This document shows positions 1 through 8,818 of a DNA stretch of 64,000 bases, one piece after another. The notes under the pieces are model-generated. The model was given only the letters and a program-made list of their open reading frames with translations, was not told where the DNA came from and searched no databases. Source of the DNA: Limnohabitans parvus II-B4 (lineage in GTDB: Bacteria; Pseudomonadota; Gammaproteobacteria; Burkholderiales; Burkholderiaceae_C); assembly GCF_003063455.1 (NCBI RefSeq), contig NZ_NESN01000002.1, forward strand, positions 682,001 through 746,000, read 5' to 3'. A program made the position numbers and the translations under genes. Position 1 is the stretch's first letter. Every line of letters begins with the position of its first letter.

Positions 1-2
1 AA

Positions 3-53
3 GCCAAAGCCTGGGTTGATCTGTTGCTGGCGCTCAAGACCGTGCAGGGCTGA
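3..53 (+). CDS. C-terminal end of an unidentified gene (partial)
   Basis: One frame stays open from the left edge and reads AKAWVDLLLALKTVQG before a TGA at 51-53. It overlaps the 3' end of the convergent DMT transporter by about 20 bases. The helical, coding-like text suggests the tail of an upstream gene, but too little is present to name a family, and it could be chance. Confidence 0.3.
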   Translation, partial: AKAWVDLLLALKTVQG

Positions 54-942
54 CCGTCTGTCGCTTGGGCCAGAGCACGGCAGCGATCGACAGCATCATC
101 AACCCCACAGCGGCCCAGTCTTGCCAGTGCAAGACTTCCCCCAAACCCACTGCGCCGCTGAAAACACCCAGCACCGGAATCAGCATCACGCTCAGGGTGG
201 ACGCCACGGGCGGCAGGCTGCGTGCCAAATAAAACCAGGCGGCCTGCGCAAAGCCGAAGACCAGCACCGCGTTGAAGGCGATGGACCCCCAGGTGGCGTC
301 AGACGGAGCGTGCCACTGGTCACGCTCCAAAAAGACCGCCAGCACAGTCATCACGCCGGTGGTCATGAAAGCCATCCAGAACGAAATGGCCAGTGTCGGC
401 ACGGGCATCTTGGTGCGCCGCAGCAGCTGAGTGCCCAAAGCCCAGGTGCTGGCTGCACCCAAGGCCAGCAACACGCCCACGGGTTTGCCACTCAGGTTGG
501 ACAGCTCGTGCCACAGCAGCAAGACCACACCCAAAGAGGCAGCGGCCACGCCACCCCATGCGCGTTTGGCCAGCTGGTCGCCAAACACCAGCGCGCCCAG
601 CACCGCAGAAAACATGGGCATGGTGTAGCCCAAAATGGCGGCTCGTCCGCTTGATAGCGACTGCACCGCCACAATGATCAGCCCGTGCCAAAAAAACATG
701 TTGAAGGTGGCCAGCAGCAGCAATTCGCGCCAATGCGCGCGCCCAATGCGAAACGGCACCCGCTGCACCACCAAAACCAAAGCCAGCACCGGCGTGCCCA
801 GCCACATGCACAGGGCGCGGAAGGTCAGCGGCGGAAAGCCCGTGACCCCGATTTTCATGATCGGCCAGTTGACGCCCCAGACCAGGGTCAGCAACACCAG
901 AACGGTCCATTGGCGGGGGGAGAGTTTGTGCATGGTGGCCAT
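34..942 (-). CDS. DMT-superfamily (EamA) membrane transporter
   Basis: About 302 residues with some ten hydrophobic helices in the duplicated EamA pattern, typical of drug/metabolite exporters of the inner membrane. The N-terminal motif WTVLVLLTLVWGVNWPIMK is characteristic of the first EamA repeat. I place the start at the ATG at 942, because the 15 upstream codons are basic and unlike the family N-terminus; the ATG at 933 is an alternative. It diverges from pyrF across a gap of under 80 bases, so the promoters must be compact. The substrate cannot be read from sequence; amino-acid or metabolite efflux is usual for the family. Confidence 0.85.
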   Translation of the reverse strand: MATMHKLSPRQWTVLVLLTLVWGVNWPIMKIGVTGFPPLTFRALCMWLGTPVLALVLVVQRVPFRIGRAHWRELLLLATFNMFFWHGLIIVAVQSLSSGRAAILGYTMPMFSAVLGALVFGDQLAKRAWGGVAAASLGVVLLLWHELSNLSGKPVGVLLALGAASTWALGTQLLRRTKMPVPTLAISFWMAFMTTGVMTVLAVFLERDQWHAPSDATWGSIAFNAVLVFGFAQAAWFYLARSLPPVASTLSVMLIPVLGVFSGAVGLGEVLHWQDWAAVGLMMLSIAAVLWPKRQTVSPARS

Positions 943-1020
943 CTTAGCTTTGGCGCGCGTGCCAAGCTGTCGCCGTGAGCGCCCCATGCCTGCTGCCTGG
1001 CCGCCGCTTAAAATGCCCGT

Positions 1021-1863
1021 ATGACCTTCTTAGACATGTTGCGCACCGCCGAGCGCCAAAACGGCTCCATGCTTTGTGTGGGCCTGGACCCTGAGCCCAC
1101 CAAGTTCCCGGACCGCATCAAGGGCGATTCCAACAAGATTTACGACTTCTGCGCGGCCATCGTCGATGCCACCGCCGATCTGGTCAGCAGCTTCAAACCC
1201 CAGATTGCCTACTTTGCCGCGCACCGCGCCGAAGGCCAGCTGGAACGCCTGATGGAGCACATGCGCCGCGTGGCCCCCCATGTGCCGATCATCCTGGACG
1301 CCAAGCGCGGCGACATTGGCTCGACCGCCGAGCAATACGCCATCGAAGCCTTTGAGCGCTACGGTGCTGACGCGGTGACCCTCTCGCCCTTCATGGGCTG
1401 GGATTCGGTGGCCCCCTACCTCAAGTACCACGGCAAAGGCGCTTTTTTGCTGTGCCGCACCTCCAACCCCGGTGGTGACGACCTGCAAAACCAGCGGCTG
1501 GCCTCGGTCGAAGGGCAACCGCTGTTGTACGAACATGTGGCGCGCTTGGCCCAAGGCCCCTGGAACCTTAACGGCCAGTTGGGCTTGGTGGTGGGCGCGA
1601 CCTACCCCAAAGAAATTGAGCGTGTGCGCGAACTCGCTCCCACCGTGCCCTTGCTGATCCCTGGCGTAGGCGCACAAGGTGGTGACGCTGTGGCCACCGT
1701 CAAGGCCGGCTGGCGCGCCAACGCCGACGGCAGCAGCGCCGGCCCGATCATCGTCAACTCGTCGCGTGCGGTGCTGTATGCGTCGGGCGGTGCCGACTTT
1801 GCCCAAGCGGCACGCCAAGTGGCGATGCAGACGCGGGACACCTTGCAAGCGGCCAAGGCCTGA
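1021..1863 (+). CDS. pyrF: Orotidine 5'-phosphate decarboxylase
   Basis: This enzyme performs the last step of UMP synthesis, decarboxylating OMP in the cytoplasm. The 280-residue protein belongs to the longer PyrF type (about 270-280 residues). It carries the catalytic block DAKRGDIG at residues 93-100, with Lys95 and the paired Asp residues, and the phosphate-binding region GVGAQGGD near residue 220. The ATG at 1021 gives the expected family N-terminus MTFLDML. It is monocistronic here, facing the acyl-CoA dehydrogenase gene, with a hairpin at 1878-1899 between them. Confidence 0.95.
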   Translation: MTFLDMLRTAERQNGSMLCVGLDPEPTKFPDRIKGDSNKIYDFCAAIVDATADLVSSFKPQIAYFAAHRAEGQLERLMEHMRRVAPHVPIILDAKRGDIGSTAEQYAIEAFERYGADAVTLSPFMGWDSVAPYLKYHGKGAFLLCRTSNPGGDDLQNQRLASVEGQPLLYEHVARLAQGPWNLNGQLGLVVGATYPKEIERVRELAPTVPLLIPGVGAQGGDAVATVKAGWRANADGSSAGPIIVNSSRAVLYASGGADFAQAARQVAMQTRDTLQAAKA

Positions 1864-1877
1864 GCCTTAGCGCTAAC

Positions 1878-1899
1878 CAGCCCCAGACGCAAGGGGCTG
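1878..1899. terminator. Stem-loop between convergent genes
   Basis: CAGCCCC and GGGGCTG form a perfect 7-bp stem with an 8-base loop, between the pyrF stop and the end of the convergent acyl-CoA dehydrogenase. There is no T-run on either side, so a terminator role is inferred from position only. Confidence 0.4.
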
Positions 1900-1921
1900 A
1901 TGCTGATATCCGCTTGTTCTC

Positions 1922-3100
1922 TCAGCCTTGCGCCGCCTTCTGCGCGCTGTGAACCAGCTTGCGGGCCATGCTCCAGCGGTGCACTTCGCTGGGGCCGTCA
2001 TAAATCCGGAAGGCGCGCATGTCCATGAAGATGCGCATCACGGGCGTTTCGGCCGTCACGCCCTGACCGCCAAGAATCTGCACGCAGCGGTCCACCACGC
2101 GCCACTCGGCTTCTGAGCAAGCCACCTTGGCTCGGCTCGATTCAAAGCCGCCTTTTTGGCCCTGGTCCAGCAACCAGGCCGTGTGCCAGATGTGCAGGCG
2201 GGCGGTGTGCAGGTCGATGTCGTTGTCAGCCAGCATGAAGCCCACACCCTCGTGTTCGGCCAATGGCTTGCCAAACGCTTGGCGGCGGCTGGCGTAATCC
2301 AGCGCGATGTCATGCGCCCGGCGGGCTTGGCCCAGCCATCGCATGCAGTGCGTCAGCCGTGCCGGGGCCAGCCGCACCTGCGCATAGCGAAAGCCCTGGC
2401 CCACTTCGCCCAACACATCGGCAGCGGGCACGCGCAAGTTGTCAAAACACAGCACCCCGTGGCCACCGGTAAAGCAGTTGTCCATGGCGTCCATGCTGCG
2501 CTCTAGCCGGATGCCCGGTTCGTCCATGTCGGTCAAAAACATGGTGGCCGTGCCGTCTTCCATGCGCGCCATGACGATGGCGTAGTCCGCGCCGTCGGCC
2601 CCGGTGATGAACCACTTGCCCCCACTGATCAGGTAATCGTCACCGTCGCGCACGGCGGTGGTGGTGAGCATGGACGGATCGGCCCCCGCGCCCGGTGCGG
2701 GCTCGGTCATGGCAAAGCACGAACGGGTGAGCCCCGCCACTTGCGGGCGCAGCCAGCGCTCTTTTTGGGCCAGGGTGGCCACCTCTTCCATCAGGTGGAT
2801 GTTGCCTTCGTCGGGCGCGTGGATGTTGAGCGCAGTTGGGCCCAGATTGGAGTAACCGGCTTCTTCAAACACCACCGCTTTGGCGATGTGGCTCAGGCCC
2901 AGCCCGCCCATCTCAAGGGAGGCGTGCGGGGTGAGCAGGCCCGCAGCGCGTGCGCGTGCCACCAATTCTTTGCGCAGATCTTCTGACGGGCCATGCGCGC
3001 CGTGCCGTGGGTCGGTTTCCAGAGGGATCACCTGTTCGGCGATGAATTGGCGGGTGCGCTCACGCAGTGCCGCAATGTCCGGAGGAATGTCAAAGTTCAT
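1922..3100 (-). CDS. Acyl-CoA dehydrogenase family protein
   Basis: A 392-residue flavoprotein of the acyl-CoA dehydrogenase family, which forms the alpha,beta double bond in acyl-CoA degradation and passes electrons to ETF. The FAD/substrate signature CFAMTEPAPGAG lies near residue 130 and GGKWFITGADGADYA follows. The C-terminal IYDGPSEVHRW holds the presumed catalytic Glu372, at the position used by ACAD10/11-like members. The ATG at 3100 gives MNFDIPPDI. It faces pyrF and diverges from two glutathione transferase genes. Chain-length or branched-chain specificity cannot be assigned; the window's acyl-CoA ligases, hydratase and hydroxyacyl dehydrogenase would fit the same catabolic theme. 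Confidence 0.9.
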   Translation of the reverse strand: MNFDIPPDIAALRERTRQFIAEQVIPLETDPRHGAHGPSEDLRKELVARARAAGLLTPHASLEMGGLGLSHIAKAVVFEEAGYSNLGPTALNIHAPDEGNIHLMEEVATLAQKERWLRPQVAGLTRSCFAMTEPAPGAGADPSMLTTTAVRDGDDYLISGGKWFITGADGADYAIVMARMEDGTATMFLTDMDEPGIRLERSMDAMDNCFTGGHGVLCFDNLRVPAADVLGEVGQGFRYAQVRLAPARLTHCMRWLGQARRAHDIALDYASRRQAFGKPLAEHEGVGFMLADNDIDLHTARLHIWHTAWLLDQGQKGGFESSRAKVACSEAEWRVVDRCVQILGGQGVTAETPVMRIFMDMRAFRIYDGPSEVHRWSMARKLVHSAQKAAQG

Positions 3101-3281
3101 GGCGTGGGCATATTTCGAGAATCGTTGAACGAAAGTGCATAAAGGTATTGGAAAGCTTGGTGCGTGCTTGCGCTGTCCGGCCTGCGACTCGCTGTCGCCC
3201 GGGTGCGCTCGCTGTTATGCCTTGTGCCGGGTTGTCATCTGCGCGCCAGCCCTGACCTTGGGTGGCTGTTAGCCTGCGCCC

Positions 3282-4004
3282 ATGATCGACCTCTACACCG
3301 CCGCCACGCCCAATGGGCACAAAGTCTCCATCGCGCTCGAAGAGCTGGCGCAGCCCTACACGCTCAAGGTGCTGGACCTGTCCAAGGGCGAGCAAAAGCA
3401 GCCCGACTTTTTGGCCATTTGCCCGAATGGCCGCATCCCCGCCATCGTGGACCGCGGCGCCGATGACTTCGCGGTGTTCGAGTCGGGAGCCTGCCTGATT
3501 TACCTGGCCGAAAAAACCGGCCAGCTCATGCCGACCGATGCCAAGGGCCGCTCGCGTGTGCTGCAGTGGCTGATGTTTCAGATGGGCGGCATCGGGCCGA
3601 TGATGGGGCAGGCCAATGTGTTCTTCCGTTACTTCCCGGAAAAGATCCAGCCCGCGATTAACCGTTATCAGGGCGAGAGCAAGCGCCTGTTCACGGTGCT
3701 CGACAGCCACCTGAAAGACCATGAGTACCTGGCGGGCGATTATTCGATTGCCGACATTGCCAACTGGGCTTGGGTGCGCACGCACCGCTGGTCGGGCGTT
3801 GGGGTGGACGACTTGCCGCATTTGCAGCGCTGGCTTGATGCGATCCGCCAGCGCCCTGCCGTGTTGCGCGGTATTGAAGCGCCGCCTTCCAGAATCAACC
3901 TCACCAAAGACGGCGACGATGCCGCCAAGAAGTTTTCAGAAGAAGCCCGCAAGATGGTCGAGATGGGACAAAACCAGAACACGCCCAACAAGGACAAGCC
4001 ATGA
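3282..4004 (+). CDS. Glutathione transferase, YfcG/Ure2p-like
   Basis: A cytosolic GST-fold protein of 240 residues. The N-terminal thioredoxin domain opens [21 protein letters not shown], closely matching the E. coli YfcG pattern, with the glutathione-site NGRIPAIVD and [15 protein letters not shown] blocks. The all-helical C-terminal domain contains [12 protein letters not shown], with the N-capping-box Asp. YfcG-type enzymes act as glutathione-dependent disulfide oxidoreductases rather than classic conjugating enzymes, which is inferred here. Its stop overlaps the start of the next GST gene (ATGA at 4001-4004), implying translational coupling. The tail after residue 205 is charged and longer than in YfcG. 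Confidence 0.88.
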   Translation: MIDLYTAATPNGHKVSIALEELAQPYTLKVLDLSKGEQKQPDFLAICPNGRIPAIVDRGADDFAVFESGACLIYLAEKTGQLMPTDAKGRSRVLQWLMFQMGGIGPMMGQANVFFRYFPEKIQPAINRYQGESKRLFTVLDSHLKDHEYLAGDYSIADIANWAWVRTHRWSGVGVDDLPHLQRWLDAIRQRPAVLRGIEAPPSRINLTKDGDDAAKKFSEEARKMVEMGQNQNTPNKDKP

Positions 4005-4621
4005 AGCTCTACACCGCCCACCGCGCCCCCAGCCCCCGCCGGGTGTTGATGTTTTTGGTGGAGAAAAACATCACGGGCATCGAGATGGTCAACATGGACT
4101 TGAACGGTGGCGAGCACCGCCAGCCCGAGTACCTGGCCAAGAGCCCATTGGCCAAAGTGCCCGCGCTGGAGCTGGACGATGGCCGCGTGATCACCGAGAC
4201 GCGGGCGATTTGCACTTTGCTGGAGGGCCGCTTTCCTGAGCCGAATTTGATGGGTGTGGATGGCGATGAGCGCGGTTTCATCGAGATGGCTGACCGGCAG
4301 GTGGAGCTGTATTTGTTGGGCGGCATTGCCAACGCGATCCGCCACAGCCACCCGGGCTTGGCCGCTTTGGAAAAACCGCAGTTCCCCGAGTTTGGCCGCT
4401 CACAAGGCGAGAAGGTGCGCGAAGTGGCCCGCTGGTTTGACCAGCGTCTGCAAAGCCAGCCCTGGATCGCGGGCGAGCGTTTCACCATCGCTGACATCAC
4501 TGCGTTTTGCGCGCTGGAGTTTGCGCGGGGCCTGATGAAGTTCGTGCCCGGTGACGAGGGCATGAGCGCCTTGCAGGCCTGGCGTGACCGCATGAACGAG
4601 CGGCCTAGCGCCAAGGTTTGA
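4001..4621 (+). CDS. Glutathione transferase family protein
   Basis: A second GST of 206 residues, coupled to the preceding one through the ATGA overlap at 4001. The N-terminal domain reads [23 protein letters not shown], with the substrate-side motif [14 protein letters not shown] and [12 protein letters not shown]. The C-terminal domain has [21 protein letters not shown]. It is only distantly similar to the first GST, so the pair is not a recent duplication. Detoxification or a dedicated thiol-transfer step is plausible; no catabolic cluster around it fixes the substrate. Confidence 0.88.
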   Translation: MKLYTAHRAPSPRRVLMFLVEKNITGIEMVNMDLNGGEHRQPEYLAKSPLAKVPALELDDGRVITETRAICTLLEGRFPEPNLMGVDGDERGFIEMADRQVELYLLGGIANAIRHSHPGLAALEKPQFPEFGRSQGEKVREVARWFDQRLQSQPWIAGERFTIADITAFCALEFARGLMKFVPGDEGMSALQAWRDRMNERPSAKV

Positions 4622-4650
4622 GGGACGGATGTTACCCCGCGTTGGTCATG

Positions 4651-4792
4651 TGTCACCTCGGACTTGATCCGGGGTCCATGCCTGTTCAACCATGGATGCC
4701 GGATCAAGTCCGGCATGACGGTGGTTGTGTCATGCCCGCGTAGGCGGGTATCCACGCTCGCCAACCATGGATGCCGGATCAAGTCCGGTAGG
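4651..4792. repeat. Cluster of four dispersed palindromic repeat units
   Basis: Four related units at 4651-4679, 4692-4719, 4728-4754 and 4767-4792 alternate in orientation between the convergent GST and acyl-CoA ligase genes. Each runs roughly GTCA-N2-CCCG, a short centre, then CGGG-N2-TCCA, or the reverse. The same element recurs at 43824-43894, 48619-48687 and 55124-55212. The palindromic cores could form hairpins in both transcripts and may end them. Confidence 0.8.
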
Positions 4793-4799
4793 CAGAGTT

Positions 4800-6422
4800 T
4801 CAGCTGAACACGCCGCCGTATTCCTTGCGCAGGTCGTTCTTTTGCACCTTGCCTGTTCCGCCCACGGGCAGCGATTCGAGGAACACCACGTCGTCGGGCA
4901 CCCACCACTTGGCGACCTTGGTGGCCAGGAAGTCGAGGATTTCCTGCTTCTCCAGCGACTGCCCGGGCTTGCGCACGATGAACAGCAGCGGGCGCTCGTC
5001 CCACTTGGGGTGCTTGACGCCAATCACGGCGGCCATGGCCACAGCGGGGTGACCCACGGCGGCGTTTTCCAGGTCAATCGAGCTGATCCACTCGCCACCG
5101 GTCTTGATCACGTCTTTGGTGCGGTCGCGGATCTGCATGGTGCCGTGCGCGTCAATCGTGGCGATGTCGCCCGTGGGGAACCAGCCGTCCACCAGCGCGG
5201 TTTTTTCGGCTTTGTAGTAGCGCTCCACGATCCACTGACCGCGCACCATCAACTCGCCTTGCGATGTGCCGTCGCGGGGCAGGGTCGCGCCGTTTTCATC
5301 GACGATCTTGATCTCGATGCCTGATACGGTTTTGCCTTGTTTGGCCACGATGGCGTGCTGCTCGGCGGCGGGCTTGAGGCGGTCGGCCCGGCTCAGGTTG
5401 CTCATGGTGGCGACAGCCGTGGTCTCGGTCATGCCCCAGCCGTGGCGCACTTCAACCCCATAGTTGTCCATGAACTTGGCGATCAGCGCCATGGGCATGG
5501 CCGAGCCGCCCACGCACGTGCGTTTCATGTGGGCAAAGCGCAAGTTGTTTTGTTCGACGTGTTGGATCAAGCCCATCCAGATGGTGGGCACGCCCGCGCT
5601 GATGGTGACCTGCTCGCTGTCCATCAACTCGAACAGGCTGGCACCGTCAAGCTTGGGGCCGGGCAAGACCAGCTTGGTGCCCGCCACCAGTGCTGCATAG
5701 GGGATGCACCAGGCGTTGATGTGGAACATGGGGACCACGGGCAAGATGGTCTCTTGTGTGGACAGGCCCAGCACATCGGGCAGGCCGGCGGTGGTGGCGT
5801 TCATCACGATGGCGCGTTGCGTGTACAGCACGCCCTTGGGGTTGCCGGTGGTGCCCGAGGTGTAGCACAGCGCCGCACCGGTTTGTTCGTCCAGCTCGGG
5901 CCAGTCGAAGGCGTCGCTGTGGCCGGTGATCAGCCCCTCGTAGTTCATCACATGGGCCACGCCCTCGATCGCGGGTGTGTTGGCAGCGTCTGCCAAGCAG
6001 ACCCAGGCGCGGACCTTGGGGCAATGCGCGGCAATGCCTTTGACCAGCGGCGCGAAGGTGGCGTCAAACAACACCACTTCGTCTTCGGCGTGGTTGATCA
6101 CATAGATCAGCTGCTGCGGGTGCAGGCGCGGGTTGCAGGTGTGCATGACCATGCCGCTGCCCGAGACGGCGTAATACGCCTCCAAGTGGCGGTGGTTGTT
6201 CCAGGCAATCGAGCCGACCGCACTGCCGGCCTTGAGTCCCATGTGAGCCAGTGCGTTGGCCAACTGGCGCGAACGCTTGGCAGTTTCGGCATAGGTGGTG
6301 CGGTGCAGCGGGCCGTGCGTCTCGCGCGAGACGATTTCTTGGTCACCGAACTGCGCAGCGCCGTGTTCGAGGATGCCCGAAATGAGCAGGGGGCGGTTCA
6401 TCATGAGGCCAGATGTGGACAT
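4800..6422 (-). CDS. Acyl-CoA synthetase (AMP-forming), DmdB-like fatty acyl-CoA ligase
   Basis: A 540-residue member of the ANL adenylate-forming family that activates a carboxylic acid to its CoA thioester via acyl-AMP. The P-loop-like motif [11 protein letters not shown] is at residues 187-197, [12 protein letters not shown] near 330, WFPTGDIA near 420 and the catalytic lysine block [12 protein letters not shown] near the C-terminus. The N-terminus ([14 protein letters not shown]) and overall shape match medium/long-chain ligases of the DmdB type, used for methylthiopropionate or ordinary fatty acids. It probably shares a transcript with the serine hydrolase gene 28 bases upstream. The true substrate is undetermined. 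Confidence 0.88.
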   Translation of the reverse strand: MSTSGLMMNRPLLISGILEHGAAQFGDQEIVSRETHGPLHRTTYAETAKRSRQLANALAHMGLKAGSAVGSIAWNNHRHLEAYYAVSGSGMVMHTCNPRLHPQQLIYVINHAEDEVVLFDATFAPLVKGIAAHCPKVRAWVCLADAANTPAIEGVAHVMNYEGLITGHSDAFDWPELDEQTGAALCYTSGTTGNPKGVLYTQRAIVMNATTAGLPDVLGLSTQETILPVVPMFHINAWCIPYAALVAGTKLVLPGPKLDGASLFELMDSEQVTISAGVPTIWMGLIQHVEQNNLRFAHMKRTCVGGSAMPMALIAKFMDNYGVEVRHGWGMTETTAVATMSNLSRADRLKPAAEQHAIVAKQGKTVSGIEIKIVDENGATLPRDGTSQGELMVRGQWIVERYYKAEKTALVDGWFPTGDIATIDAHGTMQIRDRTKDVIKTGGEWISSIDLENAAVGHPAVAMAAVIGVKHPKWDERPLLFIVRKPGQSLEKQEILDFLATKVAKWWVPDDVVFLESLPVGGTGKVQKNDLRKEYGGVFS

Positions 6423-6450
6423 GCCAGAAGTCTCCAGTGTTTTGAGTTGT

Positions 6451-7629
6451 TTACAGCAGCGCCGCGTACACGAGGTCGCGGAACAAGGGGCGATAGTAGT
6501 CCCTTTGGTTGGGCGCCTGGATCATCAGCATGGCGACCATGTCCAGCGCCGGGTCCACAAAAAACGTGGTGCCCGCGATGCCGCCCCAGTAATACAGGCC
6601 CACCGAGCCAGGCACGGGCGACAGGCCCAGCTGCGTGCGCACTGCAAAGCCCAGACCAAAGCCGTGGCCGGGCGGCAGCAGCATGCCATCGGCCGGGATG
6701 CCCCCCAAGTGGTCGGCGGTCATGTAGTCCACCGTGTGGGGGCCGAGCAGGCGCACGCCATCGAGCTCACCCCGGTTGCGCAGGCATTGCAAAAAGCGGG
6801 CGTAGTCCATGGCGGTGGACATCAGGCCACCGCCGCCGCCTTCCATGGCGGGCACTTGGCGCGGCTCCAGCACTTTCATGGGCACGCCGCCGTCGGGGTC
6901 GTGCGCAAAGGGTTCGGCAATGCGGTGCTGTTGTTCAGGCGGCACGGCAAAGCCGGTGTCCACCATGCCCAGCGGGCCCAAGATTTCAGCTTGCAAGAAT
7001 GCGCCCAGGCCCTGCCCGCTGACCACCTCGACCAGCCGCCCCAACACATCGGTGGCGCGGCTGTAGGCCCACATGGTGCCGGGCTGAAACTGCAGCGGCA
7101 CAGCGGCCAGCGTTTGAGAAAACTCGGCATTGGTGCGCTCGCGAGAGGCGATCTTCACCTCGCCGTATTGGCGCTGCACGGCCGAGTCGCCTAAAAATTC
7201 ATACGTCAGCCCCGCCGTGTGGCGCAGCAGGTCTTGCACCGTGGCTTCTTGTCGCACGGGCTCCAAGCCCTTGGCCGTGGCCACCTGTTGGTTGGCAAAT
7301 TCAGGCAACCAGCGGCTGACCGGATCGGAGAGCAGCAATTGCCCACGCTCAACCAGCATCATGACCGCCACCGACACGACCGGCTTGGTCATCGAATAGA
7401 TGCGGAAGATGCTGTCGGTTTTCATTGGCGTGCCTGTGCCGGGGTCTTGCTGGCCCACGGCCTCGAACAAGCCGATCTGGCCGCGCCGGGCGATCATGGC
7501 CACGGCGCCGGGCAGTCGGCCACTGGCCACTTCGCGGCGCAGAACGGCCATCAAGCGCTGCGTGCGGTCGGGGCACAGGCCCACATCGGCGGGATGGGCG
7601 TGAGCAAGCGGGGTGTGGTTGGTGGTCAT
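6451..7629 (-). CDS. Serine hydrolase, beta-lactamase/esterase EstB family
   Basis: About 392 residues of the class C beta-lactamase fold. The catalytic S-x-x-K is S79-M-T-K82 in IFRIYSMTKP; the YxN-equivalent tyrosine is in WAYSRATD; HGFGLGFAV supplies the C-terminal H-x-G block, as in EstB-type carboxylesterases. The frame is open for 66 more codons upstream, but that part is not family-like and would run into the CYTH gene, so the ATG at 7629 (MTTNHTPLAH) is preferred. No signal peptide is seen, suggesting a cytoplasmic esterase. Beta-lactam resistance should not be inferred. Confidence 0.85.
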   Translation of the reverse strand: MTTNHTPLAHAHPADVGLCPDRTQRLMAVLRREVASGRLPGAVAMIARRGQIGLFEAVGQQDPGTGTPMKTDSIFRIYSMTKPVVSVAVMMLVERGQLLLSDPVSRWLPEFANQQVATAKGLEPVRQEATVQDLLRHTAGLTYEFLGDSAVQRQYGEVKIASRERTNAEFSQTLAAVPLQFQPGTMWAYSRATDVLGRLVEVVSGQGLGAFLQAEILGPLGMVDTGFAVPPEQQHRIAEPFAHDPDGGVPMKVLEPRQVPAMEGGGGGLMSTAMDYARFLQCLRNRGELDGVRLLGPHTVDYMTADHLGGIPADGMLLPPGHGFGLGFAVRTQLGLSPVPGSVGLYYWGGIAGTTFFVDPALDMVAMLMIQAPNQRDYYRPLFRDLVYAALL

Positions 7630-7732
7630 CAGGTGCTCCAGAACAAGAGCGTTTTGTACACCAGCGACCGACGATGGGGTATCACCTAAAGCAACCGGCG
7701 CACGGAGCTTAGAAGGCTTCAGTGACGAACAC

Positions 7733-8344
7733 TCAAGCCCGCCGCCAAAGTCCCATCCCCCGCTGTGCCTTGCTCGCGTCGCTGGGCGTGAGCGCCACAG
7801 GGCCTTGGGGTGTCTGTCGCAGCACATCGGCCAGCGTCATCAGGGCCGACTCGGGGCCGCTGAGCAGTTCAAGCTCCAGCTCCAGCAGGGGCTCGCTCAA
7901 GTCGGTACCGGGCACATGGATGCGGCCTTGGTCCAGCGCCACTTCGATCTGGGCGTCTGCGTGCGTGACCACCCAGCGCTGGCGTTCAAAGTCGGTGCAA
8001 AACAGCGCCTTCAAATGCGGTCGCATCGCCACCAGCTCGGTGGCCTGCGCGACGTCATCGACCAGCGTGTCGAACTGCAAAGCGCCTGGTGTTGTGGGCG
8101 CTTCCCACTCTTGCCTGCGCGACAAACCGTTTTCGCTTCGCCCCGCCGTCTTGACGGTGAGCAGCCACTGATCGCCTGCCAGCCGCTCGCGCACGGCCAT
8201 ACGCCGATGCTGCAAGGCCAAGTCATTGGTGTCGAAATAGGTGTTCAGCAGTCGCTGTGCACTGCCCGTGGCTGCCAGCATCGGGTGGTTCAGCAGGCGC
8301 GGCAGGTCTGGTTCGGACAGGTTCAGTTTGAGTTCGGTTTCCAT
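7733..8344 (-). CDS. CYTH domain protein, putative inorganic triphosphatase
   Basis: A 203-residue protein consisting of one CYTH domain. It opens METELKLNL, the ExExK metal/triphosphate signature, and later has LNTYFDT, VRER, WLLTVKT and LLELELELL, the acidic strand that binds divalent metal. In E. coli YgiF this domain precedes a CHAD domain; here the CHAD part is absent. The frame continues 42 codons upstream through the glutaredoxin gene, but METEL is the family start, so the ATG at 8344 is used. The likely reaction is tripolyphosphate hydrolysis. It lies in the uvrA–glutaredoxin–CYTH direction on the minus strand. Confidence 0.85.
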   Translation of the reverse strand: METELKLNLSEPDLPRLLNHPMLAATGSAQRLLNTYFDTNDLALQHRRMAVRERLAGDQWLLTVKTAGRSENGLSRRQEWEAPTTPGALQFDTLVDDVAQATELVAMRPHLKALFCTDFERQRWVVTHADAQIEVALDQGRIHVPGTDLSEPLLELELELLSGPESALMTLADVLRQTPQGPVALTPSDASKAQRGMGLWRRA

Positions 8345-8367
8345 TCTGTGCGTGAGGGATGAAACCC

Positions 8368-8766
8368 TCAAATGGCAGCTGCCGAAAAGCGTTCGCGCAA
8401 ATAAGCCACGATCGCCCCCGAATCTTTCAGCCAGCGAGTTTGGCCGTTGGCTTCGGTGATCTTCAGACACGGTACTTGGGTGGCCCCACTGCCTTGCAAC
8501 AAGTCATTGCGGTTTGCAGCATGGTGCTGTGCATCGCGCTTTTCGATGGGCAGCGACAGGCGGCGCATTTCCTGGCGCACCTTGATGCAAAACGGGCAGG
8601 TACTGAACTGGTACAGAGCCAGGCTTTGGCACTGCTGGTCAATGGCAGCTTGCGCGGTGGGGGTACGTTGCACGCCAGCTGGGCGGGTCAGGCGCTCTTT
8701 GAGCAGCATGACGGGGCCGAGCACGATGCGCAGGGTTCTGAAGAATGCACGGATGAAGGTTTTCAT
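8368..8766 (-). CDS. Glutaredoxin-family thiol oxidoreductase
   Basis: 132 residues with a thioredoxin-fold core from about residue 48: LYQFSTCPFC, with the redox pair C57-P-F-C60, then the cis-Pro region TQVPCLKI and the helix WLKDSGAIVAYLRERF. The first 25 residues form a hydrophobic or amphipathic segment (FFRTLRIVLGPVMLL), so the domain may be membrane-tethered. It lies between uvrA and the CYTH gene, 52 and 23 bases apart, probably co-transcribed. Substrates are unknown. Confidence 0.85.
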   Translation of the reverse strand: MKTFIRAFFRTLRIVLGPVMLLKERLTRPAGVQRTPTAQAAIDQQCQSLALYQFSTCPFCIKVRQEMRRLSLPIEKRDAQHHAANRNDLLQGSGATQVPCLKITEANGQTRWLKDSGAIVAYLRERFSAAAI

Positions 8767-8818
8767 AAGGGTCTCAACAATTCAAAAATGGATGAAAAAA
8801 TAGGGGAAAGCCGCACCA

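Noticed and set aside
5337..7022. A 561-codon plus-strand open frame opposite the acyl-CoA ligase and serine hydrolase genes
   Set aside because: It is antisense to two clear genes, is rich in His/Gln/Gly/Ala as expected for a high-G+C shadow frame, and matches no recognisable family.
6451..7629. Beta-lactam resistance gene
   Set aside because: SxxK and HxG blocks fit EstB-type esterases; there is no signal peptide and no regulator of ampR type beside it.
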